64,000 nucleotides of DNA from Alphaproteobacteria bacterium (GTDB lineage: Bacteria; Pseudomonadota; Alphaproteobacteria; Sphingomonadales; Sphingomonadaceae). The stretch lies in NCBI GenBank assembly GCA_005883305.1, contig VBAC01000002.1:62001-126000 (forward strand), read 5' to 3'. Position 1 is the first letter of the stretch, and each line of letters opens with the position of its first letter. Shown here one piece after another: positions 25,763-33,614 of this stretch. A model generated the notes under the pieces. The model worked only from the letters and a program-made list of their open reading frames with translations. It had not been told where the DNA came from and did not search any database. Position numbers and translations under genes: made by a program.

Positions 25763-25952
25763 AGCCTCATCGTCTTTGGCTGCCTCTCCCCGCTCATCCT
25801 GAGGAGCCGTTGAGCCTGTCGAAACGGCGTCTCGAAGGACGGTCCTTCGATACGGGCCTTCGCGGGCCCCATGAAAGTAATACTTTCATGGGAACCCTCC
25901 CAGGCTCAGTCCCTCCTCAGGATGAGCGGTTCAGCATAAGACGATGAGGCTC
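25762..25952. repeat. Inverted-repeat element, family B copy 1, with outer arms and inserted palindrome
   Basis: Core element 25791-25928 has ends CGCTCATCCTGAGGA and TCCTCAGGATGAGCG and interior GTCGAAACGGCGTCTCGAAGGA. It carries extra sequence near 25870-25900 with 12-base arms CCCATGAAAGTA and TACTTTCATGGG around a single base, absent in the other copies. Perfect 15-base arms (25762-25776, GAGCCTCATCGTCTT, and 25938-25952, AAGACGATGAGGCTC) enclose the whole. It fills the convergent gap before the ATP12 gene. Confidence 0.87.
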
Positions 25953-25961
25953 CAGATACGC

Positions 25962-26642
25962 CTAAAGCAACGCCAGGAACCGCGCCGCGGCGGCGAAATC
26001 GCGGCGGCGGTTGGCGAGCGCGGCGGCGGCTTCCGCGTCCTCCCCCCATTGCTCGGCCTGCCATTGCTCGTCGAGCGAAGCCGCCGCCCAGGCGATATCG
26101 AGCGAGATCGCCCCTTCCGCCAGCGCCAGCGCGACGATCAGCGAGCCGGAGATGGTGACCAGCGGTGACAATCCGGCAAGCTGGAACGGATCGCGCGCGG
26201 CCACCGCCGCGCGCAGGCGCGCGATCGTCTCCGGCGGCTGCGGCATGTGGATCACGCCCATCGCCAGCTCGAACACCAGATCGTAGCGCTGCTGCGCCCA
26301 GGCGAGGATCGGGTCCCAGCTTTCCGATTGGCGCGCGGCCAGCTTATCCGGTCCCTCGGCGCGGTAGCAGAGCAGGTCGCTCTCGCCATAAGCGGAGAGG
26401 CCGTCGGCGAAGGCTTGCGGATCGGGCGCGACCCGGTCGATCGCCGCGTTTGCGAGGCCGGTCAGCGGCATCGCGCGCGGGTCGATCCTGTCCCCTTGCG
26501 CATTCCATTCGTCGGCGATCGCCTCGGCCAGAGCCTGGGTCGGCACCGCGAGCGGCGCCCGTCCCGGCGTGCGCACCGGCCGCCCGTCGAGCAGGATATC
26601 GCGGCCCGCGCCGGCCTCGGCCAGCCTGTAGAAGCGCCTCAT
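25962..26642 (-). CDS. ATP12 family chaperone for F1-ATPase assembly
   Basis: 226-residue homologue of mitochondrial Atp12, which binds free F1 alpha subunits during ATP synthase assembly. In alphaproteobacteria the family is widespread. Signature segments are MRRFYRLAEAG, LLDGRPVRTPGRAPLAVPTQALAEAIADEWNAQGDRIDPRAMPLTGLANAAIDRV, ESDLLCYRAEGP and GVIHMPQPPETIARLRAAV. The start overlaps the preceding small gene by ATGA, so translation is coupled. Last gene of the crcB-rluC-HAD-type leftward group, which is interrupted here by the gene at 26928. Confidence 0.92.
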   Translation of the reverse strand: MRRFYRLAEAGAGRDILLDGRPVRTPGRAPLAVPTQALAEAIADEWNAQGDRIDPRAMPLTGLANAAIDRVAPDPQAFADGLSAYGESDLLCYRAEGPDKLAARQSESWDPILAWAQQRYDLVFELAMGVIHMPQPPETIARLRAAVAARDPFQLAGLSPLVTISGSLIVALALAEGAISLDIAWAAASLDEQWQAEQWGEDAEAAAALANRRRDFAAAARFLALL

Positions 26643-26869
26643 GCGTCCGGCGGAGTGCGCCAGCGGCCGGCGAGATATTTGGGCCCGAAGAAGCTGACGA
26701 TCAGGCCGGCAAAGGCGATGGGAAAGCCGACGATCGATCCGCCCTCGACGAAGATGTCGCTCTGCCACAGCAGGATGGCGGCCAGTGTGATCACCGTGCC
26801 GCCGATCCGCACCAAGTTGATGAGGATGAACCGGTTGCGCCACAGCGCTTCTTGATCGGGGTCGGTCAT
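26639..26869 (-). CDS. Small uncharacterised membrane protein
   Basis: 76 residues with two helices: NRFILINLVRIGGTVITLAAILLWQ and IVGFPIAFAGLIVSFFGPKYLAGRW, and a short hydrophilic N-terminus MTDPDQEALWR. It overlaps the ATP12 start by four bases, so it is translated together with it. Similar two-helix proteins commonly sit just before ATP12 in sphingomonads. No function known. Confidence 0.82.
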   Translation of the reverse strand: MTDPDQEALWRNRFILINLVRIGGTVITLAAILLWQSDIFVEGGSIVGFPIAFAGLIVSFFGPKYLAGRWRTPPDA

Positions 26870-26927
26870 GGCGCTGCCTTGGCACGGCAGGCGGCCTTAA
26901 GCAAAACGTCCGGCTCGTCCCGGCCGT

Positions 26928-27959
26928 TCAGGCGGCGCGCATATAGGCGACACTTGTCCGCGCATAGTCCGTGAGGTCGCCGAGCTTGTCCCAATGGAAC
27001 TGGATCTGGGAGCCAAGAGGGTCGTCGGCGAAGAAGGCCCCGACGGGAAGGTTGTTGCCGAGGGCATCCTTGTCCTTCCTGAAGACATCTTCGATGAATT
27101 GCGCCTGCGCCTCTTTGTTGAAATCCCGCCAGGCCCTGTCCGGCTGCTCGATCCACCAACTATAGGCATCGTAGCTCAGCGTCGGTACGAGCAGAGCGGC
27201 GCCGATATAGGCCGTGCCTTCGTGCTGGTTCTGCCAGACGTGGCAGCATTCGTGCACCAGCACGCCCCATTGCGGCGCCAGATCGCTGTCCTTTGTATAT
27301 ATTCGGTTGCCCAGGGTGAATGGCCGGTCGCTGAGGCTGAACAACCCTGCTTTTCCTTCGATGATCCGCACCAGGGCGAACGATATCGACCCGCGATAGA
27401 CACGCCATAGATAGTCCCGCTCGTCTCCGGTAAGCGCCCGGTCGCGCCGTTGCAGGCGGAAGCCGGTCTGGACGACGGCGACGAACGTGCCGAGGACGGC
27501 CACGACGCCGCCCAGAATTCCATTGACGATGTTGCCGATCCCTTCGCGGATCATTCCCCAACGCCCGGTGAGGAGGCCGCCCACGATCCGGATCGCCCCG
27601 GCGACAATGCCACCGACGATATTGATCGTCGACTTCACTACGGTCGCCACGAACGTGAATACCGCGGAAACGGCGCCGGCGAACGCGCCGAAAGCGGGCC
27701 CGATGAAAGGTATGTTCGCTATCGCATCAGCCGCGTCGCCGATTGCATTTCCTGCCGATTCGATGGCGTCACCCACGGCGTTCGCGGCGGCGTTCGCGGC
27801 ATCCGCAACGGCCTGCGCCGCCGCCTCTGCTGCAGCGGCCGCGGCTTCAGCCGCCTTCGCGGCCGCGTCGGCAATGGCTTGAGCGGCCTTTGCGGCAGCG
27901 TCCGCAACGGCTTGGGCCGCCTTCTTGGCCGCGTCGGCCACGTCCTTCCACCAAGGCAT
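26928..27959 (-). CDS. Ala-rich, glycine-zipper protein with HExxH metallopeptidase-like domain (DUF4157-like)
   Basis: 343 residues, not recognised as a whole. Residues 6-80 are an Ala-rich amphipathic helix of near-regular repeats (AAAKAAQAIADAAAKAAEAA). Residues 82-165 are hydrophobic and Gly-rich (NIPFIGPAFGAFAGAVSAVF, NIVGGIVAGAIRIVGGLL), suggestive of membrane insertion. The C-terminal part has RPFTLGNRIYTKDSD then VLVHECCHVWQNQHEG, an HExxH at residues 236-240, with Glu283 and Glu290 as possible third zinc ligands. The F-T-x-G-N-x-I then HExxH order resembles DUF4157, seen in contractile-injection and toxin-associated precursors. GGGGGG stands before the ATG. No signal peptide. It separates the HAD and ATP12 genes. 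Peptidase activity is inferred. Confidence 0.8.
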   Translation of the reverse strand: MPWWKDVADAAKKAAQAVADAAAKAAQAIADAAAKAAEAAAAAAEAAAQAVADAANAAANAVGDAIESAGNAIGDAADAIANIPFIGPAFGAFAGAVSAVFTFVATVVKSTINIVGGIVAGAIRIVGGLLTGRWGMIREGIGNIVNGILGGVVAVLGTFVAVVQTGFRLQRRDRALTGDERDYLWRVYRGSISFALVRIIEGKAGLFSLSDRPFTLGNRIYTKDSDLAPQWGVLVHECCHVWQNQHEGTAYIGAALLVPTLSYDAYSWWIEQPDRAWRDFNKEAQAQFIEDVFRKDKDALGNNLPVGAFFADDPLGSQIQFHWDKLGDLTDYARTSVAYMRAA

Positions 27960-28042
27960 CGAATCCCCCCGGGGCTTCGCGTCTTCTCGACAGGCTTATC
28001 ATGGTGACGGCTGCACCGTGAGCGGAGACGCGTCCGATCCGG

Positions 28043-28702
28043 TCAGGCCGCGGCGCGGGCGAATTCGAGGACGCTGGCGGGGGTCTCGGCGACTCGGTGC
28101 GCGCCGGCGCGGAGCAACTCGTCCGCATCGTGATAGCCCCAGGCGACGCCAATCGCGAGCGTGCCGGCCGCCCGCGCCATCGCTATGTCCCAGATCGTGT
28201 CGCCGATCATCATCGTCGTCTCCGGCGCCGCGCCCGCCTCGGCCATCGCCTGCTCGATCATCGACGGGTGGGGCTTGGACGGGTGCCGGTCCGCGGTCTG
28301 CAAGGTGACGAACCGGTCGGCGAGGCCGTGCGCTTCGAGACAGAGCTTCAGCCCGCGGTCCGATTTGCCGGTCGCCACGCCGAGCAGCCAGCCTTCGGCT
28401 TCGAGCCGGTCGATCAGGGCGGCGATGCCGTCGTAAAGCGGTTCGTTCGCCAGCCCTTCGGCACGCAGGCGATGGAAGGCGCTCTTATATTCCTCGGCCA
28501 GCGCCTCATGAAGCGCGCCGCCCGCGTCCGGCGCGATCTCGCGCATCGCCTCGACCAGGCTGAGGCCGACCACCCGCCGGGTCCGCGCCGGCCCGGGCGC
28601 CGGCAGGTCGAGCGCGGCGAAGCAGGCGTCCATCGCCGCGCAGATATTGTGCTGGCTGTCGACCAGGGTCCCGTCGCAATCGAACAGAGCGAGCCGGTTC
28701 AC
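28043..28702 (-). CDS. HAD-IA family hydrolase (phosphoglycolate phosphatase-like)
   Basis: 219-residue phosphatase. Motif I is LALFDCDGTLVDSQ with the nucleophilic Asp; the alpha-helical cap follows; motif II is LLGVATGKSDRG; the Lys of motif III lies in RHPSKPHPSM; motif IV is TMMIGDTIWDIAMARAAG. Substrate is unknown; phosphoglycolate or another small phosphate ester is likely. Its ATG overlaps the rluC stop (ATGA), so it is coupled to rluC. Confidence 0.9.
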   Translation of the reverse strand: MNRLALFDCDGTLVDSQHNICAAMDACFAALDLPAPGPARTRRVVGLSLVEAMREIAPDAGGALHEALAEEYKSAFHRLRAEGLANEPLYDGIAALIDRLEAEGWLLGVATGKSDRGLKLCLEAHGLADRFVTLQTADRHPSKPHPSMIEQAMAEAGAAPETTMMIGDTIWDIAMARAAGTLAIGVAWGYHDADELLRAGAHRVAETPASVLEFARAAA

Positions 28703-29793
28703 TCCCGCCTGCCCCGCCCGCGCCGTTCACCCCGCCGCTCCTTGCGCCGCGACTTGGCCGCGGCCGAGACCGCCTTGCGCTTGCCCTCGGCGGTCTCGGA
28801 AAATTTGACCTCGTCGAGCTCGATGTCGCCGGCTTGCGCCTCGAAGCCGAGCGCTGCGAGCGTCGCGGCGAGATGCTCCGGCGCTTCGGCGGTCGCGTCG
28901 ATCCGCCCGCCGTCCGGGTGATCGATCCTGAGCCGCCGGGCGTGAAGATGGAGCTTGCGGCTGATGGCGCCGGTCAGAAACGCGTCCTGCCCGCCATATT
29001 TGCCGTCGCCGACGATCGGGTGGCCGATCGCCGCCATGTGGACCCGAAGCTGGTGGGTGCGGCCGGTATGGGGCTCGAGCGCGACGAAGGCGGCGCGGTT
29101 GCCGGCCCGCTCGATCACCCGATAGCGGGTCTTCGCTTTCATCCCCTCCTCTTCGTCCAGGTGCATCTTCTCGCCGCCGGTGCCCGGCTGCTTGGCGATC
29201 GGCAGGTCGATCATTCCATCGTCGATCTTCGGCACGCCGACGACGACCGCCCAATAGACCTTGCGCGCCGTCCGCCCGGAAAAGGCCTTGGAGAAAAAGG
29301 CCGCGGCGCGCGGGGTTCGGGCGACGAGCAGGACTCCCGACGTGTCCTTGTCGAGCCGATGGACGAGCTTCGGCCGCGCCGCGCCCTCGGCGACAAGGCC
29401 CCCCAGCAAGCGGTCGAGATGGTCCTTTGTCTTGGTCCCGCCCTGGGTGGCGAGCCCGGGCGGCTTGTTGAGAACGATCGCCGCCGGATCCTCCTCGATC
29501 ACCATCGAGCGGACATAGTCGACCTCGTCGTCGCTCAGAATTTCGCCGGCGCGCTCCTTCTTCGCCGCCGGAGCCTCCTCGCCGCGTGGCGGGATTCGAA
29601 CGGTCTGGCCGGCCTCGATCCGGTCGCCCGGCGCGGCGCGCTTGCCGTCGACGCGCAGCTGCCCGGTGCGCGCCCAGCGCGAGATCTGGCCGAACGTGAC
29701 GTCGGGCAGGTTGCGCTTGAACCAGCGGTCGAGGCGAATGCCGTCGTCCTCGCTCGAAACGCGAAGCTGGCGGACCTGGTCGGCGGCGTTCAT
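28699..29793 (-). CDS. rluC: RluA family pseudouridine synthase (RluC type)
   Basis: Isomerises specific uridines in 23S rRNA. 364 residues. An N-terminal S4 RNA-binding domain (RLDRWFKRNLPDVTFGQISRWARTGQLRVDGKRAAPGDRI) precedes the catalytic domain with VHRLDKDTSGVLLVART, which contains the catalytic Asp, and LEPHTGRTHQLRVHMAAIGHPIVGD. An Arg/Lys-rich tail (SRRKERRGERRGRGRRE) extends beyond the usual C-terminus and may add RNA affinity. RluC rather than RluD is inferred from the insert after the S4 domain. Coupled by 4-base overlaps to crcB upstream and the HAD gene downstream. Confidence 0.92.
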   Translation of the reverse strand: MNAADQVRQLRVSSEDDGIRLDRWFKRNLPDVTFGQISRWARTGQLRVDGKRAAPGDRIEAGQTVRIPPRGEEAPAAKKERAGEILSDDEVDYVRSMVIEEDPAAIVLNKPPGLATQGGTKTKDHLDRLLGGLVAEGAARPKLVHRLDKDTSGVLLVARTPRAAAFFSKAFSGRTARKVYWAVVVGVPKIDDGMIDLPIAKQPGTGGEKMHLDEEEGMKAKTRYRVIERAGNRAAFVALEPHTGRTHQLRVHMAAIGHPIVGDGKYGGQDAFLTGAISRKLHLHARRLRIDHPDGGRIDATAEAPEHLAATLAALGFEAQAGDIELDEVKFSETAEGKRKAVSAAAKSRRKERRGERRGRGRRE

Positions 29794-30164
29794 GCCGCGG
29801 CCCGCATGGCGAGCAGGCCGGCGAAGAGCAAGGCGACCGAGCCGAGGACCGAGGCGAGCACGTAGCCCGCAGCGGGCCAGACCTGGCCGCGCTCGATCAG
29901 CAGCCAGGTTTCGAGGCTGAAGGCGGAGAAGGTGGTGAAGCCGCCGAGGATGCCGACGCCGAGGAACAGCCGCGCCTGCTCGGCGCCACCCGCCCGGCCG
30001 AGCCAGCCGGCGAGCAGCCCCATGGCGAGGCCGCCGGCGAGGTTGACGGTCAGCGTGCTCCAGGGAAAGCCGGGCCCCAGGCGCGCGAGGAAGGCCGCGC
30101 CGACCAGGTGGCGCGCCCCGGCGCCGATCGCGCCGCCGAGCATGACGAGGATGAGGCCTGGCAT
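29790..30164 (-). CDS. crcB: Fluoride efflux channel CrcB/Fluc
   Basis: 124-residue four-helix fluoride channel of the inner membrane, active as a dual-topology dimer. Family motifs are GGAIGAGARHLVG at the N-terminus, TLTVNLAGGLAMGLL with the pore Asn, and GILGGFTTFSAFSLETWLL, which carries the Phe-box and Thr-Ser residues lining the fluoride path. No fluoride riboswitch was recognised in the 46 bases upstream. First gene of the crcB-rluC-HAD group. Confidence 0.94.
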   Translation of the reverse strand: MPGLILVMLGGAIGAGARHLVGAAFLARLGPGFPWSTLTVNLAGGLAMGLLAGWLGRAGGAEQARLFLGVGILGGFTTFSAFSLETWLLIERGQVWPAAGYVLASVLGSVALLFAGLLAMRAAA

Positions 30165-30210
30165 GGGCGCGGCTGTAGACGCCCCGCCCCCGCTCCGCCA
30201 GTGCGCGCGC

Positions 30211-30843
30211 TCAGCGGCCGTTGTTGACGATCAGCGAGACGTCCGAGCCGGTGCCCTGCGGGCTGACGATCAGGTAGTAAGCTGCGTCGCCATTGACTCC
30301 GCCGAGGACTTGGTCGGCGCCGCGGGTTTGCTGCTCGACCGAGAAGCCGCCGCGCGTCGCGAGGCCCCGATAATGGCCGAGCACGCGCTCGGCGGGGTCC
30401 GGCGTGGTGAAGGTGACGACCCGGATGTGGCAATCGCCGCGGTCCGCGCCGGCCGCCTCGGTCAGCCGGCCGCCGGGATAGATCGGGAATTGGGCCGGAA
30501 GCCGCTGGGCGTAGGAATTGCCGGTGGTGAATGGAATTCCGCAGGCGCTCTGCATGTCCGAATTGGCCTGGCCGCCGCTCGGGCCGGCGGAGCCCGCCGG
30601 ATATTGCGCCTGGACCGGAGTCTCGGGCGGCCGCGCCGTGTTCGGCCGCGCCTGCTGGACGAGGTTGGGATCGACCAGGATCTGGTCTTCGAGAGCGCTG
30701 GTCAGCGCGGGATCGGCGCCGTTGCCGATCAGGCTGTTGTCCACTTCGGCAAGATTGTTGTCGCCGCCCCGATTGCAGGCGGCCAGCGCGAGCAGGGCGG
30801 CGATGGCGGCGCTTCGCGCGACGATATGAGCGGCTTTGGTCAT
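30211..30843 (-). CDS. Putative lipoprotein
   Basis: 210 residues, no known function. The signal ends in a lipobox, AAIAALLALAACNRGG, so it should be lipidated at Cys23 and anchored in the envelope. After a disordered Pro/Gln/Asn-rich stretch (about 60-100), the C-terminal half (CGIPFTTGNSYAQRLPAQFPIYPGGRLTEAAG, then RVVTFTTPDPAERVLGHYRGLATRGGFSVEQ) reads as a compact domain of a type that occurs in sphingomonads. It is separate from crcB by 46 bases with no clear terminator seen. Confidence 0.8.
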   Translation of the reverse strand: MTKAAHIVARSAAIAALLALAACNRGGDNNLAEVDNSLIGNGADPALTSALEDQILVDPNLVQQARPNTARPPETPVQAQYPAGSAGPSGGQANSDMQSACGIPFTTGNSYAQRLPAQFPIYPGGRLTEAAGADRGDCHIRVVTFTTPDPAERVLGHYRGLATRGGFSVEQQTRGADQVLGGVNGDAAYYLIVSPQGTGSDVSLIVNNGR

Positions 30844-30904
30844 GCAGCGTCTCTCCCGCGGCGCTTATGACGCAAAAGAGCGGGAAAGGGGTGATCGGAG
30901 ATGG

Positions 30905-31294
30905 TTAACGAGGAGCCTTTTGGGCCACTGTCCCATATTCGGACTGCCAGAAGGCGAAGGTTTCCCGCTGGATGGCGGCGATGAAACGCGCCGCGTCCGG
31001 TCCCTCCCATGGGCCCTGGTAGCCGCGCTCCCCCAGGTCGGCGCCGACCCACCAGCCTTGTCCCGGCAGGCCGTCGCTCTGGCGGACGACCAGCACGGCG
31101 AGCTCGGGCTCGCCGCGCGCCGCCGACTCCCGGTCGATTTCTCCAAGCATCGCGCACAGAGCGCGCATCTTCGGCCGGGTGAATCGGTAGCCGAGATGCT
31201 CGAGCAGCTCGCCGTAGGAAAGCGCGACGCCGGCCCGTGCGGCGGCGATCAGGTGCGCGCGGACTTCTTCGCGGTCGGCCAGCGGCTCGGCCAT
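30905..31294 (-). CDS. Conserved hypothetical protein, possible winged-helix fold
   Basis: 129 residues beginning MAEPLADREEVRAHLIAAARAGVALSYGELLEHLGYRFTRPKMRALCAMLGEIDRESAARGEPEL, in which two helices and a turn resemble a winged helix. It continues LAVLVVRQSDGLPGQGWWVGADLGERGY and FIAAIQRETFAFWQSEY. I have seen this motif order in uncharacterised proteobacterial proteins but know no function. Start overlaps the preceding lipoprotein stop by one base (TGATG), so the two are coupled. Confidence 0.78.
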   Translation of the reverse strand: MAEPLADREEVRAHLIAAARAGVALSYGELLEHLGYRFTRPKMRALCAMLGEIDRESAARGEPELAVLVVRQSDGLPGQGWWVGADLGERGYQGPWEGPDAARFIAAIQRETFAFWQSEYGTVAQKAPR

Positions 31295-31809
31295 CACTCC
31301 GAGTCGGTGAGCAGCAGGCGCCCGTCGGTGCCTCCCCCGGCGCCCGCCGCGAGGCGCAGGCGGAAGCGGCCGTTTCCTTCCTTCTTCGTACCGGCGAAAA
31401 CGTAAGCCTCGCCTTCGCGAGTCGCCGAATCGAGCGTGAAGGTGCTGATTCGCGCCGGATCCTGGTACCAGCGGGCCACGGTGGCGGGCGGATCGGCGCT
31501 GACGAAGCGCATCTCGACCTCGCCGTCGGACCGCTGGTCGTCGCGGCCGCCTTCGATATGGACTCCGCTCATCCGGCTGCCCGGATAGACGAGGCCGCTG
31601 TCGTCGCGGATGTTCGTCTCGCGGCGGATTCCTTCGGGGATGTTGATCTTCATCTCCACGCCCGGAGCGGAGATCGAAAGCTGGCCTTCCTCGGCCTTGT
31701 TCTCGGCCGAGCCGTTGCCGCTTGGGGCGACGTCGTTGCCGAACCGCGCGTCGCACCCGGCGAGCGCGATGGAGGCAAAGGCAACGAATCTCAGCGGCGT
31801 CATCATCAT
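31294..31809 (-). CDS. Putative lipoprotein
   Basis: 171 residues. MMMTPLRFVAFASIALAGCDARFG gives a lipobox with Cys19; GAGG is six bases before the first of three consecutive ATGs. The mature protein contains IPEGIRRETNIRDDSGLVYPGSRMSGVHIEG, a predicted beta-rich region, and VEMRFVSADPPATVARWYQDPAR, resembling small periplasmic domains that bind other envelope proteins. No catalytic motif is seen and no function is known. Divergent from rarD with 66 bases between. Confidence 0.78.
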   Translation of the reverse strand: MMMTPLRFVAFASIALAGCDARFGNDVAPSGNGSAENKAEEGQLSISAPGVEMKINIPEGIRRETNIRDDSGLVYPGSRMSGVHIEGGRDDQRSDGEVEMRFVSADPPATVARWYQDPARISTFTLDSATREGEAYVFAGTKKEGNGRFRLRLAAGAGGGTDGRLLLTDSE

Positions 31810-31875
31810 ATTGTCCCTCGGCAAGTCGTTCTTTCTAGATGGCTTGTTCCGCTTAGCCAACCTAAGGCCGCGCCG

Positions 31876-32808
31876 ATGATCGAGAACCGGGACAATGTTC
31901 GGGCAGGCCTGCTCTACGGCCTCGGCGCCTATGCGATCTGGGGGGTCCTGCCGCTCTATTTCAAGCTGATGGCAGGCGTTTCGGCGACCGAGATCGTCGC
32001 CCACCGGATCGTCTGGTCGCTCCTCTTCCTAGCCGCCCTCGCCACGTTCTGGCGACGCTGGAACGGAATTCGCGCCGCCTTGCGGACCCGCCGGGTCATG
32101 GCCGCTCTGGCGCTGACCGCGACGCTGATCGCGATGAACTGGTTGATCTACATCTTTGCAGTGATCAACGGCCACGTCCTCGCCGGCAGCCTCGGTTATT
32201 ATCTGAACCCGCTGGTCAACGTCCTGCTCGGAGTCGCCATTCTCAAGGAGCGGCTGAGCCGCGCCCAGCTCGGCGCGGTGCTGCTGGCGGCGGCGGGGGT
32301 CGCGGTGCTCGCCTGGCGCGCCGGCGACGGGCTGTGGATCAGCCTTTCGCTGGCCTTGAGCTTCGGCCTCTACGGCTTCGTGCGCAAGGTCGCCCCGGTC
32401 GACGCCCTCGAGGGGCTGGCGATCGAGACCGCGATCCTCGCACCCGTCTCGCTCGCCTGGATCCTGTGGCTGGAAGGCCAGGGCGGCGGCGGCTTCGGCG
32501 CCTATTCCGCCGGCCTCAAGGCGCTGTTGGTGATCGGCGGCGCAGTGACCGCCGCTCCCCTGCTGATGTTCAACGCCGCGGCCAAGCGGCTGCCTTATTC
32601 GACGCTCGGCTTCCTCCAATATCTCGCCCCGTCGCTTCAGCTGCTGCTGGCGGTCGCGGTGTTCGGCGAAGCCTTCACCAGCGCGCACGCGCTCTGCTTC
32701 GGCGCGATCTGGACTGCGCTTGCCGTTTTCGCCTGGGAAGGCGTGAGGCTCGGCCGCGCGCGGGCGCGCAAGATCGCTCCCGAGGAATGTCTCGAGCCCT
32801 GCCCCTAG
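31876..32808 (+). CDS. rarD: EamA-family transporter, RarD type
   Basis: 310-residue drug/metabolite transporter with about ten helices in two EamA repeats. RarD signature segments are GLGAYAIWGVLPLYFKLMAGVSATEIVAHRIVWSLLFL, MNWLIYIFAVINGHVLAGSLGYYLNPLVNVLLG, LSFGLYGFVRKVAPVDALEGL and LPYSTLGFLQYLAPSLQLLLAV. In E. coli RarD is a predicted chloramphenicol-sensitive protein of unclear substrate. The start at 31876 gives a short cytoplasmic N-terminus; longer frames upstream overlap the divergent lipoprotein. Confidence 0.92.
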   Translation: MIENRDNVRAGLLYGLGAYAIWGVLPLYFKLMAGVSATEIVAHRIVWSLLFLAALATFWRRWNGIRAALRTRRVMAALALTATLIAMNWLIYIFAVINGHVLAGSLGYYLNPLVNVLLGVAILKERLSRAQLGAVLLAAAGVAVLAWRAGDGLWISLSLALSFGLYGFVRKVAPVDALEGLAIETAILAPVSLAWILWLEGQGGGGFGAYSAGLKALLVIGGAVTAAPLLMFNAAAKRLPYSTLGFLQYLAPSLQLLLAVAVFGEAFTSAHALCFGAIWTALAVFAWEGVRLGRARARKIAPEECLEPCP

Positions 32809-32857
32809 TTGCGCCTGAGGCGCTTCGGCGCGATGATCGGAAGCGAGGAGCAGCGAG

Positions 32858-33454
32858 ATGAAGACCGATCCGCGCATCGACGCCTATATCGCAAGCCGGG
32901 CCGAGTTCGCCCGGCCGATCCTCGAGCATCTCCGTGCCGTCGTTCACGAGGCCTGCCCGGAGTGCGAGGAGACGCTCAAATGGAGCTCGCCCTCGTTCAT
33001 CTACAAGGGCAAGATCCTCGCCGGCTTCGCCGCGTTCAAGGCGCATGCGACGTTCGGTTATTGGTCTGGCACGCAAGTCGTCGAGATGAGCGGCAAGGAG
33101 CCGACCGCCATGGGTCAGTTCGGACGGCTGACCTCGCTGGACGATTTGCCGCCGCGCGCGACGCTGATCGAGCTCACCCGCAAGGCGATGAGGCTGATCG
33201 ACGAGGGCGTGAAGCCGGCGCGAAGCAAGAGCGTGAAGGCGCCTTTCACGGTGCCCCAGGACCTGCGCGCGGCGATCGACGCCGTGCCAGCGGCGAAAGC
33301 GACATTCGATGGCTTTCCGCCGAGCTGCCAGCGCGAATATGTCGAATGGGTGACCGAGGCCAAGCGCGACGAAACCAGGGCGAAGCGCCTCGCCCAGACC
33401 GTCGAGTGGCTCGCCGAGGGCAAGCGCCGCAACTGGAAATACGAGAATTGCTAG
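32858..33454 (+). CDS. YdeI/OmpD-associated family protein with DUF1801 domain
   Basis: 198-residue soluble protein. The N-terminal DUF1801 fold (PILEHLRAVVHEACPECEETLKWSSPSFIYKGKILAGFAAFKAHATFGYW) is followed by the OmdA/YdeI C-terminal motif (PFTVPQDLRAAIDAVPAAKATFDGFPPSCQREYVEWVTEAKRDETRAKRL). YdeI-like proteins are linked to stress tolerance, with unknown mechanism. GCGAGGAGCAGCGAG precedes the ATG. A stand-alone gene ending beside a family B element. Confidence 0.9.
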   Translation: MKTDPRIDAYIASRAEFARPILEHLRAVVHEACPECEETLKWSSPSFIYKGKILAGFAAFKAHATFGYWSGTQVVEMSGKEPTAMGQFGRLTSLDDLPPRATLIELTRKAMRLIDEGVKPARSKSVKAPFTVPQDLRAAIDAVPAAKATFDGFPPSCQREYVEWVTEAKRDETRAKRLAQTVEWLAEGKRRNWKYENC

Positions 33455-33473
33455 CCCGATCGGCTTAGACTAA

Positions 33474-33588
33474 CCGCTCATCCTGAGGAGCCGTTGGGTT
33501 TGTCGAAACGGCGTCTCGAAGGACCGACCAACGAGCTGTCCTTCGAGACAGGCCTTCGCCAGGCTCAGTCCCTCCTCAGGATGAGCGG
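33474..33588. repeat. Inverted-repeat element, family B copy 2
   Basis: Ends CCGCTCATCCTGAGGA and TCCTCAGGATGAGCGG pair perfectly; the interior includes GTCGAAACGGCGTCTCGAAGGA and GGCCTTCGCCAGGCTCAG. It fills the convergent gap between the YdeI-like gene and a leftward lipoprotein gene. Compared with copy 1 it lacks the extra palindrome. Confidence 0.85.
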
Positions 33589-33614
33589 GGTGAGTGACTC
33601 GAGGCGCCCGTACT

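Noticed and set aside
25762-25952. Insertion sequence or MITE with encoded transposase
   Set aside because: No transposase frame is present and no clear target duplication flanks the element; it is kept as a non-coding repeat.
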